Shown: positions 45,888-55,494, numbered from the stretch's first letter. The stretch is DNA of 64,000 nucleotides from Bordetella sp. LUAb4 (GCF_021325795.1 NZ_JAHPZX010000006.1:62001-126000); one strand, 5' to 3'. Program-made: numbers and translations. Notes: generated by a model from the letters alone, not told the origin.

Positions 45888-47099
45888 CTAGCGCTTAGGC
45901 GTCTGCACGGCGGGTGATACAGCGGGGCCGGGCGGGTCGAACAAGCTCAATTGCGGGGACGGCGCCCGGACCTGCCGTCCCGCCGCGCCGCCCGCCGGGG
46001 ACGGCGCGACGAATCGTTGGGTGTCCAGCTCCAAGCGCTGGCGGTTCAAGCCGTGCTTGCGCACGGCCAATTCGAAACGTTGACGCAGCAGATCCGCCCA
46101 ACCACCAGTGCCGCGCATGCGCGTACCGAAACGGGGGTCGTTGCGCTTGCCGCCCCGCATATCCTCGATGCGATGCAGCACACGCTGCGCGCGATCGGGA
46201 AAATGGGTCTGCAGCCACTGTTCGAACACATCCTTCACTTCCCACGGCAGGCGCACCACCGTGTAGTTGCCGTAGTAGGCGCCCGCCTTGGCGGCGGCCT
46301 CCAGGATGCGTTCCAGATAGACGTCGTTGATGAAAGGAATCACGGGAGCGACCAGCACCCCCACCGGCACGCCCGCATCCGCCAGCGTCCGTACCGCTTC
46401 CAGCCGCCGCTGCGGGGCCGAAGCGCGCGGCTCCAGCGTGCGCGACAGGTCGTTGTCCAGGGAAGTGATGCTGATGTAGACGGAGACCAGATTGCGTTCC
46501 GCCAGGGCGCGCAGCACATCCAGGTCGCGCTCCACCAAGGCATTCTTGGTGACGAGGGTCAAAGGGTGCCGGGTTTCCAGCAGCAATTCGAGCAGGCCGC
46601 GCGTCAGGCGCCAGTCCCGCTCGATGGGCTGGTAGATGTCGGTAGCCGAGCCGAGGTTGATGGGCGAAACCCGGTAGCCTGGCCGCGCCAATTCCGCGCG
46701 TAGCGCGTCCACGGCATTGGCCTTGGCAACCAGGCGGGTTTCGAAGTCCAGCCCGGGGGAATAGCCCAGATAGGCATGGGTGGGCCGGGCGTAGCAATAG
46801 ACGCAGCCATGCTCGCACCCGCGGTAGGGATTGATGGCCTGGTCAAAGCCGATGTCCGGCGAGTCGTTGCGGGACAGAATGCGGCGCGCCTGCTCGACTG
46901 CCACGGTCGTGGCCAATCCGCGCGGCGGCTGGAAATAAACGGGGACGGTTTGAGCGGGGTCGTGATCGACGGCGGCATTGCGCTCGTCTTGCTGGAACCG
47001 ATGTCCAACATTAGTAACCGCACCCCGACCGCGCAAGGCGGCGGGGGCGGCAGCCGGGGACCCAGAACCGGCGGAAGCAAAATGTTCAGTGCGTTCCAT
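45888..47099 (-). CDS. PA0069-type radical SAM protein (spore-photoproduct-lyase-like)
   Basis: About 403 aa. The cluster motif CxxxCxxC appears as GCEHGCVYCYARPTHAYLG, followed by the SPL-like NLGSATDIYQPIERDWRLTR and TLVTKNALVERD. Members of this family resemble spore photoproduct lyase but act on unknown substrates. ATG at 47099 is used because the in-frame ATG at 47114 lies inside a LexA box and core promoter. If those are functional, transcription begins almost at the 47099 ATG. Confidence 0.9.
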   Translation of the reverse strand: MERTEHFASAGSGSPAAAPAALRGRGAVTNVGHRFQQDERNAAVDHDPAQTVPVYFQPPRGLATTVAVEQARRILSRNDSPDIGFDQAINPYRGCEHGCVYCYARPTHAYLGYSPGLDFETRLVAKANAVDALRAELARPGYRVSPINLGSATDIYQPIERDWRLTRGLLELLLETRHPLTLVTKNALVERDLDVLRALAERNLVSVYISITSLDNDLSRTLEPRASAPQRRLEAVRTLADAGVPVGVLVAPVIPFINDVYLERILEAAAKAGAYYGNYTVVRLPWEVKDVFEQWLQTHFPDRAQRVLHRIEDMRGGKRNDPRFGTRMRGTGGWADLLRQRFELAVRKHGLNRQRLELDTQRFVAPSPAGGAAGRQVRAPSPQLSLFDPPGPAVSPAVQTPKR

Positions 47100-47104
47100 G
47101 AAAG

Positions 47105-47124
47105 TACTGTACAAGCATCCAGTA
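47105..47124. promoter_or_regulatory. LexA box (SOS box)
   Basis: TACTGTACAAGCATCCAGTA fits the CTG-N10-CAG LexA consensus. The palindrome extends outward to perfect 9-bp arms (AAAGTACTG / CAGTACTTT, 47101-47128). It ends 5 bp before the radical SAM start and covers the -10 and spacer of the promoter below. Confidence 0.8.
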
Positions 47125-47134
47125 CTTTATGCAA
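47106..47134 (-). promoter_or_regulatory. Promoter of the LexA-controlled radical SAM gene
   Basis: On the minus strand TTGCAT (47134-47129) and TACAGT (47111-47106) are exactly 17 bp apart, with the LexA box in spacer and -10. A start 6-7 bp after the -10 would fall at or next to the ATG, giving a leaderless message; no Shine-Dalgarno sequence is present. Confidence 0.6.
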
Positions 47135-47310
47135 CCCACTGAACGTCGTTTTGCGACGACGGTTCACTTTACTCCAAGACCGAGCAGCATGAGCAGCTAT
47201 ATTTTTTCTGCTGTGGCTTTGAAGCAAAACCCTTATATACAGCGCCTCTCAGCGAGAGTATTCACTTCAGCAACGCAGCTGCGGGGCTTGACAAAGTGCC
47301 TCGGCGGCGT

Positions 47311-48609
47311 TCACCGCAACATGCCGGCAGCGGCCGTCTGATGCGTCGCCTCGTCGATCAGGATGAAGGCGCCGGTGGACGGATTTTGCGCATAGGAATC
47401 GACCGTCAATACTTCACGTGTGGCGATCACCACGCGACCGATATCGTTCATCGACAGGCTCGTACCTTCCGCTTCGATCTCATCGAGTTCGTGAATATCG
47501 CGACGCGACCGCACTTCCTTGATGCGTGCCGCGGTCAAGCGCGTGCCGTGCTTGAGCAGATACTTGCGCGCGGGATTCAAGGCTTGTGCATCGAACCAGC
47601 ACAACTCGGCTTCGAACTCACGCGCGACCCGCGCGGGTGCATCCGCATGCGCGAGCACGTCACCGCGCGACACGTCCACATCGCGATCCAGCTCGACCAT
47701 GATGGAGTCACCCGCGTATGCGCTGTCGCGTGTTTCCGTATGCGCGAGAATGCGGCGCACGCGGGCGGCCGCACCGGCCGGCTGCACCAGCACTTCATCA
47801 CCGACCCGCAAGGTGCCGCTGGCGACGCGGCCGGCATACGCGCGAAAGTCGGTGGCGGTATCGCCATCATGGCGCGCGACCCACTGCACGGGAAAACGCA
47901 GCGGCGCATCGGCCGACGCATCGCGCGTGTCCAGCGCCTCCAGCAGGGGCAACAGCGGTTGGCCCTCGTACCAGGGCGCGGCGTCGCTGCGGTTCACCAC
48001 GTTGTCGCCGCGCAGCGCGGAGATCGGCAAAACTTGATAACGCTCGATGCCGATGCGGCGCGCCAGCTCGGCATAGGCGGCGTCGATGCGCGCGAACACC
48101 GCCTGATCCCAATCCACCAGGTCCATCTTGTTGACCGCCACCACGATGTGGCGGATGCCCAGCAGCTGCGCCAGCACGCTATGCCGCTTGGTCTGCGGCA
48201 GCAATTGGCCGTCGGCGGCGCGCGTGGCATCGATGAGGATCACGGCGACGTCGGCGGTGGACGCGCCTGTCACCATATTGCGCGTGTACTGCTCGTGGCC
48301 GGGGGCGTCGGCGATGATGAATTTACGTTGCGGCGTGGCGAAATAGCGATAGGCCACGTCTATGGTAATGCCCTGCTCCCGCTCCGCTTCCAGACCGTCG
48401 GTGAGCAAGGAGAAGTCGATGCCGTCGCCGCTGACACGCTTGTGCTTGGCGCGCGCGATGGCGTCGAGCTGGTCGGCGAACACGCCCTTGCTGTCATAGA
48501 GCAAGCGGCCGATCAGCGTGGACTTGCCGTCATCGACCGAGCCGGCGGTGATCAGGCGAATGACGCCGCCGTCGGTGGACGGCAGGAAGGATTCATTGAT
48601 GGCGTTCAT
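47311..48609 (-). CDS. cysN: Sulfate adenylyltransferase subunit 1 (GTPase)
   Basis: 432 aa. GTPase motifs AGSVDDGKSTLIGRL, DAPGHEQY and NKMDL are followed by EF-Tu-like beta-barrel domains. It drives APS formation by CysD at the cost of GTP. No fused APS kinase (CysC) domain follows, consistent with direct APS reduction by the CysH encoded nearby. 26 bp after cysD. Confidence 0.97.
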   Translation of the reverse strand: MNAINESFLPSTDGGVIRLITAGSVDDGKSTLIGRLLYDSKGVFADQLDAIARAKHKRVSGDGIDFSLLTDGLEAEREQGITIDVAYRYFATPQRKFIIADAPGHEQYTRNMVTGASTADVAVILIDATRAADGQLLPQTKRHSVLAQLLGIRHIVVAVNKMDLVDWDQAVFARIDAAYAELARRIGIERYQVLPISALRGDNVVNRSDAAPWYEGQPLLPLLEALDTRDASADAPLRFPVQWVARHDGDTATDFRAYAGRVASGTLRVGDEVLVQPAGAAARVRRILAHTETRDSAYAGDSIMVELDRDVDVSRGDVLAHADAPARVAREFEAELCWFDAQALNPARKYLLKHGTRLTAARIKEVRSRRDIHELDEIEAEGTSLSMNDIGRVVIATREVLTVDSYAQNPSTGAFILIDEATHQTAAAGMLR

Positions 48610-48635
48610 AGTGATGTTCAGTTCCGGTCGACAGC

Positions 48636-49547
48636 TTAGAAATACCCTTCACGCTTGCGCCGTTCCATGGACGCTTCGGAAGTCTGGTCGTCCATGCGCG
48701 TGGCGCCGCGCTCGGTGATGTCGCTGATGGCGGTTTCCGCGATGATGGCGATGTTGTCGGTGGCATCCGATGCCACCGGGCAGGTGCAGGAGATATCGCC
48801 CACGGTGCGAAAGCGCACCGACACGTTTTCGACCTGTTCGCCATCCTTGGGCGGGGTCAGCCGCGTCACCGGCACCAGCAGGCCGCTGCGCCGCACCACG
48901 TCGCGCTGATGGGCGTAGTAGATGGACGGCAAAGCCAACTGCTCGCGCTCGATGTATTGCCAGACGTCCAGCTCGGTCCAGTTCGAGATGGGGAACACGC
49001 GCATGTTCTCGCCGCGATGCACCCGGGTGTTGTACAGGTCCCAGACCTCGGGCCGCTGGTTTTTCGGATCCCACAGGCCGAACTCGTCGCGGAAGGAAAA
49101 GATGCGCTCCTTGGCGCGCGCCTTCTCTTCATCGCGGCGGGCACCGCCGATGCACGCATCGAAGCCGAATTCGGCGATGGCCTCCAGCAGCGTCACCGCC
49201 TGCGCGGCATTGCGCGAATCGTTTTCGCGCCGCAACACCACCGAACCGCGGGCGATGGAATCCTCGACACTGCGCACGATCAATTTCTCGCCCAACTCGG
49301 CGGCACGGACATCGCGGAAGGCGATCACTTCGTCGAAGTTATGGCCCGTGTCCACGTGCAGCAGGGGAAAAGGAAACCGCCCGGGGCGGAAGGCCTTCTC
49401 CGCCAGCCGCAGCAGGACGCAGGAATCCTTGCCGCCGGAAAACAGCAGGACCGGCCGCTCGCACTCGGCGGCGACTTCGCGCAGGATGAAAATGGCTTCG
49501 GATTCCAGCCAATCCAGATGGCTGCGGGTGTGTTGTACGGTGGACAT
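48636..49547 (-). CDS. cysD: Sulfate adenylyltransferase subunit 2
   Basis: 303 aa. PP-loop LLFSGGKDSCVLLRLA, then CIGGARRDEEKARAKERI and NWTELDVWQYIE. Forms APS from ATP and sulfate together with CysN. The start at 49547 is chosen because the upstream in-frame sequence consists of the 14-bp repeats. Confidence 0.97.
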   Translation of the reverse strand: MSTVQHTRSHLDWLESEAIFILREVAAECERPVLLFSGGKDSCVLLRLAEKAFRPGRFPFPLLHVDTGHNFDEVIAFRDVRAAELGEKLIVRSVEDSIARGSVVLRRENDSRNAAQAVTLLEAIAEFGFDACIGGARRDEEKARAKERIFSFRDEFGLWDPKNQRPEVWDLYNTRVHRGENMRVFPISNWTELDVWQYIEREQLALPSIYYAHQRDVVRRSGLLVPVTRLTPPKDGEQVENVSVRFRTVGDISCTCPVASDATDNIAIIAETAISDITERGATRMDDQTSEASMERRKREGYF

Positions 49548-49562
49548 ATGGCTCTCGAAAAA

Positions 49563-49661
49563 CTGGGGGGACCTATGACTTCGGACCGATGACTTCGGAC
49601 CGATGGCTTCGGACCGAACACTGCGAGTCCTATTACTTAAGACCTGACACTTGGGACCTAT
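49563..49661 (-). repeat. Seven-unit 14-bp tandem repeat filling the cysH-cysD gap
   Basis: Minus-strand units include ATAGGTCCCAAGTG, TCAGGTCTTAAGTA, TTCGGTCCGAAGCC and two exact copies of ATCGGTCCGAAGTC, then ATAGGTCCCCCCAG. One unit has 15 bp. Consensus is roughly ATCGGTCCGAAGTC, with an internal GGTCC and partial dyad symmetry. The array occupies nearly all of the intergenic gap. Confidence 0.85.
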
Positions 49662-49666
49662 CGCTG

Positions 49667-50437
49667 CTATGTCTGCGGCTTGATCGGGAACCGATTGCCG
49701 GCGTGCAGGCCGCACTCCTTGGAATCGGAGGACTCCCACCACCAGCGGCCGGCGCGCACATCCTCGCCGGGGCGGATGGCCCGCGTACAGGGTTCGCAAC
49801 CGATCGAGGGGTAGCCCTGATCATGCAAGGGGTTGTAGGGAATGCCGAGAGCGCGGATGACGGCCCAGACTTCGTCCTCGCTCCAATCGGCCAGCGGATT
49901 GAACTTGTACAGGCCGAAGGTGCTGTCCTGCTCCTCTTCGGGCAGCTCGGCGCGCGTGGTCGATTGCGCGCGGCGCTGGCCGGTGATCCACGCCTTGCGT
50001 CCCGCCAGCGCCCGGCGCAGCGGTTCCACCTTGCGGATCTCACAACAGGCCTTGCGCAGATCGACGCTTTCATAGAAGGCAAACGCACCGTGCGCTTCCA
50101 CATGCGCCTGCACGGCGGCAGCGTGAGGCCGGTAGATTTCCGGGCCGCGGCCGTAACGCGCTTCGGTCACGTCCAGCAGCGCCAGGGTCTCGGCATGCAG
50201 GCGCCCAGTGTCCAGGGTGAAGATGCCCAGGGCGATGCCGCCGTCCAGGATGGCGTGTGTCAGCAACATGTCCTCGGCCGCCAGCGACGAGGCCAGCGCG
50301 GCATCGGGATAGCGGCGCGCGATGGCAGCCAGGCGCAGGCCCAAGGCCTGCCATTTGTCCACCAGGCCGGCCGGCAGGTCCGCGGGCTTCGTGTCGGCGT
50401 GCGCCACGTTTTCCTCTATCGTCGAGACAGGGCTCAT
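49667..50437 (-). CDS. cysH: Assimilatory adenylyl-sulfate (APS) reductase CysH
   Basis: 256 aa. PP-loop-like SSLAAEDMLLTHAI and FTLDTGRLHAETLAL. It has the CC (KACCEIRK) and CxxC (GCEPCTRA) pairs that ligate a [4Fe-4S] cluster, and the catalytic ECGLH near the C-terminus. The cluster-binding Cys indicate use of APS rather than PAPS, matching the missing CysC. Start at 50437; gap of 13 bp to cysA. Confidence 0.95.
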   Translation of the reverse strand: MSPVSTIEENVAHADTKPADLPAGLVDKWQALGLRLAAIARRYPDAALASSLAAEDMLLTHAILDGGIALGIFTLDTGRLHAETLALLDVTEARYGRGPEIYRPHAAAVQAHVEAHGAFAFYESVDLRKACCEIRKVEPLRRALAGRKAWITGQRRAQSTTRAELPEEEQDSTFGLYKFNPLADWSEDEVWAVIRALGIPYNPLHDQGYPSIGCEPCTRAIRPGEDVRAGRWWWESSDSKECGLHAGNRFPIKPQT

Positions 50438-50450
50438 GATGCGAACTCCC

Positions 50451-51533
50451 TTATGCACGCCGCGCCTGGGCGTCGGTCTGGGCAGCGAAGATACGGCCAC
50501 GGCGCGGGCGGGCCAGCAACGGTTCCCCTTCGTTCAACCCCAACGTACGGAACTCTTCCTCGGGCACTTGCGCCTCCAGCAGGCCGCCATCTTCGCGCGA
50601 CAGTTCCAGAAAGGCGCTGGGACCCGCCAGGTAGGCGTGATTCAGCCGTACGGCGATACCGTCGGTGGCGGGCGCGTAGCGCAGCACCTCCAGTTCATGC
50701 GGCCGCACATAGGCCACCGCCTGCTGCTCGTCCAGCCCGTCGAAAGACGGCGCCGGCAACGACACGCCGCTGGCGCGCCAGATACCGCCGGCCGCGTGAC
50801 CGGCGATCTGGTTGACGTCACCCAGGAAGCCGTAGACAAAAGGCGTGGCGGGCTGTTCCCACACTTCGCGCGGCGTCCCGACCTGTTCGATACGGCCGGC
50901 ATTCATCACCACTACGCGGTCGGCAACCTCCAGCGCTTCTTCCTGGTCATGCGTCACGAACACGCTGGCCACGTGCAGCTCGTCATGCAGGCGCCGCAAC
51001 CAGCGGCGCAATTCCTTGCGCACCTTGGCATCCAGCGCGCCGAACGGCTCGTCCAGCAGCAGTACGCGCGGCTCCACCGCCAGCGCGCGCGCCAGGGCGA
51101 TACGCTGGCGCTGGCCGCCGGACAATTGCGCGGGATAGCGGTCGCCCAGCCAGTCCAGTTGCACCAGGTTCAACAGGGCATGGACCTTTTCCTGGATGAC
51201 GGCTTCCGTCGGCCGTTGCGACCGCGGCCGGATACGCAGGCCGAACGCGACGTTCTCGAACACCGTCATATGGCGGAACAGCGCGTAATGCTGGAAGACG
51301 AAACCGACCTGGCGGTCACGCACGTGCACGTCCGTGCTGTCCTCGCCGGAGAAATACACGCTGCCGCTGTCGGGCGTTTCCAGGCCGGCGATGATGCGCA
51401 GCAAGGATGTCTTGCCGCAGCCCGACGGCCCCAGCAAGGCCACCAACTCGCCTGAATCGATATGCAGATTGATGTCGCGCAAGGCCTGGAAGTTACCGAA
51501 GCGCTTGTTGACTGCCTTGATTTCGATGTCCAT
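50451..51533 (-). CDS. cysA: Sulfate/thiosulfate ABC transporter ATP-binding protein
   Basis: 360 aa. Walker [10 protein letters not shown], signature [16 protein letters not shown], Walker [15 protein letters not shown], switch [25 protein letters not shown], and a C-terminal TOBE-like domain. It energises CysT/CysW. Confidence 0.96.
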   Translation of the reverse strand: MDIEIKAVNKRFGNFQALRDINLHIDSGELVALLGPSGCGKTSLLRIIAGLETPDSGSVYFSGEDSTDVHVRDRQVGFVFQHYALFRHMTVFENVAFGLRIRPRSQRPTEAVIQEKVHALLNLVQLDWLGDRYPAQLSGGQRQRIALARALAVEPRVLLLDEPFGALDAKVRKELRRWLRRLHDELHVASVFVTHDQEEALEVADRVVVMNAGRIEQVGTPREVWEQPATPFVYGFLGDVNQIAGHAAGGIWRASGVSLPAPSFDGLDEQQAVAYVRPHELEVLRYAPATDGIAVRLNHAYLAGPSAFLELSREDGGLLEAQVPEEEFRTLGLNEGEPLLARPRRGRIFAAQTDAQARRA

Positions 51534-51614
51534 GTCTATCCTGTCTGTTCTTGCCACGTCGCGCGGGCGCGGTGATCCTGGTGGGCGTCTCTGCTGAACG
51601 CGTACTCGCGCGCG

Positions 51615-52547
51615 TCAGGCGGCCGCCCGCAACGGCAAGTTCGATGCCGGTGCCTGCGTGCCCGCTGGCCACGCATCCGCCGCGGTCAGGGCCAATTTCC
51701 GGGCATGCCGCTCGTGGCGCCATTCCAGGAAGGACTTCACGCACAGCGTCAGCAGCGCCAGTAGCGCCAACAATGACGCCACCGCGAAGCCCGCCTGGAT
51801 CTGGAATTCGTTATAGAGAATTTCGACTTGCAGAGGGATTGTATTGGTCAGGCCGCGGATATGGCCCGACACCACCGAAACCGCGCCGAACTCACCCATC
51901 GCCCGGGCATTGCAAAGAATCACGCCGTAGATCAAGCCCCAGCGGATATTGGGCAGGGTGACATGCCAGAAGGTCTGCCAGCCGCTGGCGCCCAACACCA
52001 CGGCCGCTTCTTCCTGCTCGCTGCCCTGGGCCTGCATCAAGGGAATCAACTCGCGCGCCACCAGCGGCAGCGTGACGAAGGTCGTCACCAGCACGATGCC
52101 AGGCACGGCGAAGATGATCTTCAGATCGTGATCCATCAGCCAGGGTCCTACCCAGCCCTGCGCGCCAAGCACCAACATATAGGCCAGGCCGGCGACGATC
52201 GGCGACACCGAAAACGGCACGTCGATCAGGGTGACCAGTATCGACTTGCCGCGGAATTCGAACCGGGCGATGCACCAGGCGGCGGCTACGCCGAACACCA
52301 CGTTCAAAGGCACGGCGATGGCGGCGGTCAGCAGTGTCAGACGGATGGCCGCCCACGAATCGTCATCGGCCAGGGCCTTGAGATAGGCGTCCGCGCCTTT
52401 GCGAAGGGCCTCGGAAAATACCACCGCCAAGGGCAGCACCAGGAAGGTCAGCAGGAAGATCACCGCCAGCGCGATCAGCACCACGCGCACCCAGCGCGCC
52501 CCTGCATCGGCATCCTTACGGCGCGCGGGCCGGCTCACTGCGTTCAT
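51615..52547 (-). CDS. cysW: Sulfate ABC transporter permease CysW
   Basis: 310 aa, six helices. The ATPase-contact loop VARELIPLMQAQGSEQEEAAVVLGASGWQTF and the GEFGAVSVVSGHIRGLTNTIPLQVEIL segment are CysW-typical. Its start overlaps the cysT stop by 4 bp. Confidence 0.96.
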   Translation of the reverse strand: MNAVSRPARRKDADAGARWVRVVLIALAVIFLLTFLVLPLAVVFSEALRKGADAYLKALADDDSWAAIRLTLLTAAIAVPLNVVFGVAAAWCIARFEFRGKSILVTLIDVPFSVSPIVAGLAYMLVLGAQGWVGPWLMDHDLKIIFAVPGIVLVTTFVTLPLVARELIPLMQAQGSEQEEAAVVLGASGWQTFWHVTLPNIRWGLIYGVILCNARAMGEFGAVSVVSGHIRGLTNTIPLQVEILYNEFQIQAGFAVASLLALLALLTLCVKSFLEWRHERHARKLALTAADAWPAGTQAPASNLPLRAAA

Positions 52548-53476
52548 GGTCTACCTCCGTGCAAGCGGCGCTGCCAGAACTGCAGACCGTTGATCGCCAG
52601 CAGCAACAGGAATGACGTCACCAGCAATACGGACGCCACCGCGGCGGCACCGGCGTAGTCGAACTGTTCCAGCTTGACCAGGATCAGCAGTGGCGTGATC
52701 TCCGACACCATGGGCATATTGCCTGCGATGAATACCACCGAGCCGTACTCCCCTACCGCGCGGGCGAACGCCATGGCGAAGCCGGTCAACAGCGCGGGCG
52801 TAATGGCCGGCAAAATGACTTTATGGAAGATCTGGAAGGGCGTCGCGCCCAGGCTGGAGGCAGCTTCCTCCAGTTCTTTTTCCACGTCCTGCAGCACCGG
52901 CTGCACCGTACGCACCACGAAAGGCAGGCCAATGAAGGTCAAGGCCACCACGATGCCGGCAGGGGTGTAGGCCAGCTTGATGCCCAGCGGCGTCAGGTGC
53001 TGGCCGATCCAGCCATTGGGACCCAGCAGCGCGGCCAGCGAGATGCCGGCCACGGCCGTGGGCAAGGCGAATGGCAAATCCACCAGCGCATCCAGGATGC
53101 GCTTGCCGGGAAACCGGTAGCGCACCAGCACCCAGGCCACCAGCAGCCCGAACACCAGATTGATGACCGCCGCGATCAGCGACGACCCGAACGTGACGCG
53201 ATAGGCAGCCAGCACGCGCGGAGAGGACACCGCCGCGACGAACTGCGGCCACGTCAGTGCGAAGGACTTGATGAACAACGCGGACAGCGGCAGCAGTACC
53301 AGCAGCCCCAGGTAGAACAGGGTCACGCCCAGAGTCAGGTTGAAGCCAGGCAGCACGCGCCGCCCACGCCGCGCCGGCGGTGAACCGATTGGAGTCCCAA
53401 GGCCGGACAGGCCACGGTGCGTAAGCACGGCGGCCTCCAGGGTATCGGGGGTATGGGCGACGGGCACCTGGGTCAT
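52544..53476 (-). CDS. cysT: Sulfate ABC transporter permease CysT (CysU)
   Basis: 310 aa, six helices. VVRTVQPVLQDVEKELEEAASSLGATPFQIF and AVGEYGSVVFIAGNMPMVSEI are diagnostic. The first 45 residues before the first helix are an Ala/Pro/Arg-rich extension. Follows sbp after a 60-bp gap. Confidence 0.96.
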   Translation of the reverse strand: MTQVPVAHTPDTLEAAVLTHRGLSGLGTPIGSPPARRGRRVLPGFNLTLGVTLFYLGLLVLLPLSALFIKSFALTWPQFVAAVSSPRVLAAYRVTFGSSLIAAVINLVFGLLVAWVLVRYRFPGKRILDALVDLPFALPTAVAGISLAALLGPNGWIGQHLTPLGIKLAYTPAGIVVALTFIGLPFVVRTVQPVLQDVEKELEEAASSLGATPFQIFHKVILPAITPALLTGFAMAFARAVGEYGSVVFIAGNMPMVSEITPLLILVKLEQFDYAGAAAVASVLLVTSFLLLLAINGLQFWQRRLHGGRP

Positions 53477-53536
53477 GGCTGCCCTCCGCGCGCGCCGCCC
53501 GTGGCGCCCGCGGCAGCCCCGGGCGATGTGTCTGGC

Positions 53537-54598
53537 TTATTGCTTGACATAGATCTGATCGAAAACGCCGCCATCCGCGAAATGGGTCTTGTTGGTCGCG
53601 GGCCAGCCGCCAAAGTTCTTGTCTATGGTGACCAGATCGATCTGGGCAAACTGCTTCGCGTATTTGGCCTTGGCCTGCTCGCCGGTCGGACGATAGAAAT
53701 TACGGCCGATGACATCCTGTGCCGCATCCGAGTAAAGATAGTTCAGGTAGGCCTCGGCGACCGTGCGCGTGCCCTTGCGGTCGACATTCTTGTCCACCAC
53801 GGCCACGGTCGGCTCGCACAGGATGCTGACGCTGGGCGCCACGATCTCGAATTGTCCCGGCCCGAATTCGTTGAAGGCCAGGAAGGCATCGTTTTCCCAG
53901 GAAATCAGCACATCGCCCACGCCGCGCTGGGCGAAGGTGATGGTCGAGCCGCGTGCGCCCGAATCCAGCACCGGCACGTTCTTGAACAGCTTGGAGACGA
54001 AATCCTTGGCGCCGGCGTCGCCGCCGAATTTGCGGCGGCCGTATTCCCACGCCGCCAGATAATTCCAGCGCGCGCCGGCCGACGTTTTCGGATTGGGCGT
54101 GATGACGGACACCCCCGGCTTGATAAGGTCGTCCCAATCCTTGATGTTCTTGGGGTTGCCCTTGCGCACCAACAGGATGATGGTCGAGGTATAAGGCGAG
54201 GAATTGTGCGGCAGGCGCTGCTGCCAGCCTTCCTTGACCCAGCCGCCATGCGTGACCAGGGCTTCGACGTCGGGCGCCAGGCCCAGCGTCACCACGTCGG
54301 CGGGGGCGCCGTCGATGACGGTGCGTGCCTGCGCGCCCGAACCGCCATGGGAATTCTTGATGACCACATCCTGGCCGGTCTTGGCTTTCCAGTACTTGGC
54401 GAACACCGGGTTGTACTGGGCGTACAGCTCGCGCGTCGGGTCGTAGGAAACATTCAGGAGCTCGACGGGCTTGGGCGCATCGGCGGCGCGCGCCGTGGCT
54501 ACGCTGCCCAAAACACCCAGGCTGCCGCTGGCCGCCGCCGCACCGAGGGCCAGGGATTGCTTTAGAAACGTGCGCTTGTTCGAGCTGGTTTTCATCAT
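53537..54598 (-). CDS. sbp: Periplasmic sulfate-binding protein
   Basis: 353 aa. A signal peptide ends near [10 protein letters not shown]. The mature part contains [32 protein letters not shown] and [14 protein letters not shown], all Sbp/CysP hallmarks. First gene of the sulfate operon. ATG at 54598 or 54595. Confidence 0.96.
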   Translation of the reverse strand: MMKTSSNKRTFLKQSLALGAAAASGSLGVLGSVATARAADAPKPVELLNVSYDPTRELYAQYNPVFAKYWKAKTGQDVVIKNSHGGSGAQARTVIDGAPADVVTLGLAPDVEALVTHGGWVKEGWQQRLPHNSSPYTSTIILLVRKGNPKNIKDWDDLIKPGVSVITPNPKTSAGARWNYLAAWEYGRRKFGGDAGAKDFVSKLFKNVPVLDSGARGSTITFAQRGVGDVLISWENDAFLAFNEFGPGQFEIVAPSVSILCEPTVAVVDKNVDRKGTRTVAEAYLNYLYSDAAQDVIGRNFYRPTGEQAKAKYAKQFAQIDLVTIDKNFGGWPATNKTHFADGGVFDQIYVKQ

Positions 54599-54674
54599 TT
54601 CTCGCAGTAGTGTCGATATGTGGTTTTCATGCGTCTAAGGCATTAGGCGTACGGCATTGTGCGGGGCAGCGTCC

Positions 54675-54691
54675 CTATTCCCAACGAATAA
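54675..54691. promoter_or_regulatory. Possible CysB-type site upstream of sbp
   Basis: CTATTC-N5-GAATAA: an imperfect inverted repeat in the AT-rich leader about 80 bp upstream of the sbp start. CysB sites are degenerate, so this is only suggestive. Confidence 0.35.
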
Positions 54692-54762
54692 GATCTTTGT
54701 TCTTTATTGCTGGACGAAATACCCCCGGGGCGATTCCTCTCCACTGGAGACCGTAAAAAGCA

Positions 54763-54792
54763 AACGCCGGCATCCTCTCGGATGCCGGCGTT
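54763..54792 (-). terminator. Terminator of the peroxiredoxin gene
   Basis: A perfect 13-bp stem AACGCCGGCATCC / GGATGCCGGCGTT. On the minus strand it is followed by TGCTTTTT. Confidence 0.9.
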
Positions 54793-54852
54793 CGATGTTC
54801 AGCGCCAGGTCTGGCAGACCGCCCCCCGGGGCGTGCTACTCAGACCGCATGC

Positions 54853-55494
54853 TTACTTATTCGGCTGCGGGGTGATACGCAGGTAGGGACGCACCGCCTT
54901 GTAGCCTTTGGGGAATTTCTGCTTGATGACTTCCTCGTCCTTCAGCGACGGCACGATGATCACGTCATCGCCGTCCTGCCAGTTCACCGGCGTGGCCACG
55001 CTGTGGCTGTCGGTCAGCTGTAGCGAATCGATCACGCGCAGGATTTCGTTGAAGTTGCGGCCGGTGCTGGCCGGGTAGGTGATGGTCAGGCGCACCTTCT
55101 TGTTCGGATCGATGATGAACACGGAACGCACGGTAGCGGTGACGCTGGCGTTCGGGTGAATCATGTCGTACAGCTCGGCAACCTTGCGGTCATCGTCGGC
55201 CAGGATGGGGAAGTTGACCGTGGTGTTCTGGGTCTCGTTGATATCGTCGATCCACTTGTTGTGGGAGTCGACGGGGTCCACCGACAGCGCCAGCACCTTG
55301 ACGTTGCGCTTGGCGAAGTCGCCGGCCAGCTTGGCGGTGAAGCCCAGTTCGGTGGTGCATACCGGCGTGAAATCCGCCGGGTGCGAGAACAACACGCCCC
55401 AGCTGTCGCCCAGGTATTCGTGGAATTTGATCGTCCCGACAGACGATTTCTGTTCAAAATCGGGGGCGGTATCGCCCAAGCGCAATTGAGTCAT
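54853..55494 (-). CDS. 1-Cys peroxiredoxin (Prx6/AhpC-TSA family)
   Basis: 213 aa. Peroxidatic Cys in SHPADFTPVCTTELG (about residue 46). The C-terminal KGYKAVRPYLRITPQP matches Prx6-type 1-Cys enzymes; no resolving-Cys motif was seen. It reduces peroxides in the cytosol. The start at 55494 begins the family motif MTQLRLGDTAPDFEQ. Divergent neighbours include sulfate uptake. Confidence 0.94.
   Translation of the reverse strand: MTQLRLGDTAPDFEQKSSVGTIKFHEYLGDSWGVLFSHPADFTPVCTTELGFTAKLAGDFAKRNVKVLALSVDPVDSHNKWIDDINETQNTTVNFPILADDDRKVAELYDMIHPNASVTATVRSVFIIDPNKKVRLTITYPASTGRNFNEILRVIDSLQLTDSHSVATPVNWQDGDDVIIVPSLKDEEVIKQKFPKGYKAVRPYLRITPQPNK

Noticed and set aside
49563..49661. CRISPR-like array
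   Set aside because: 14-bp units in direct tandem without spacers.
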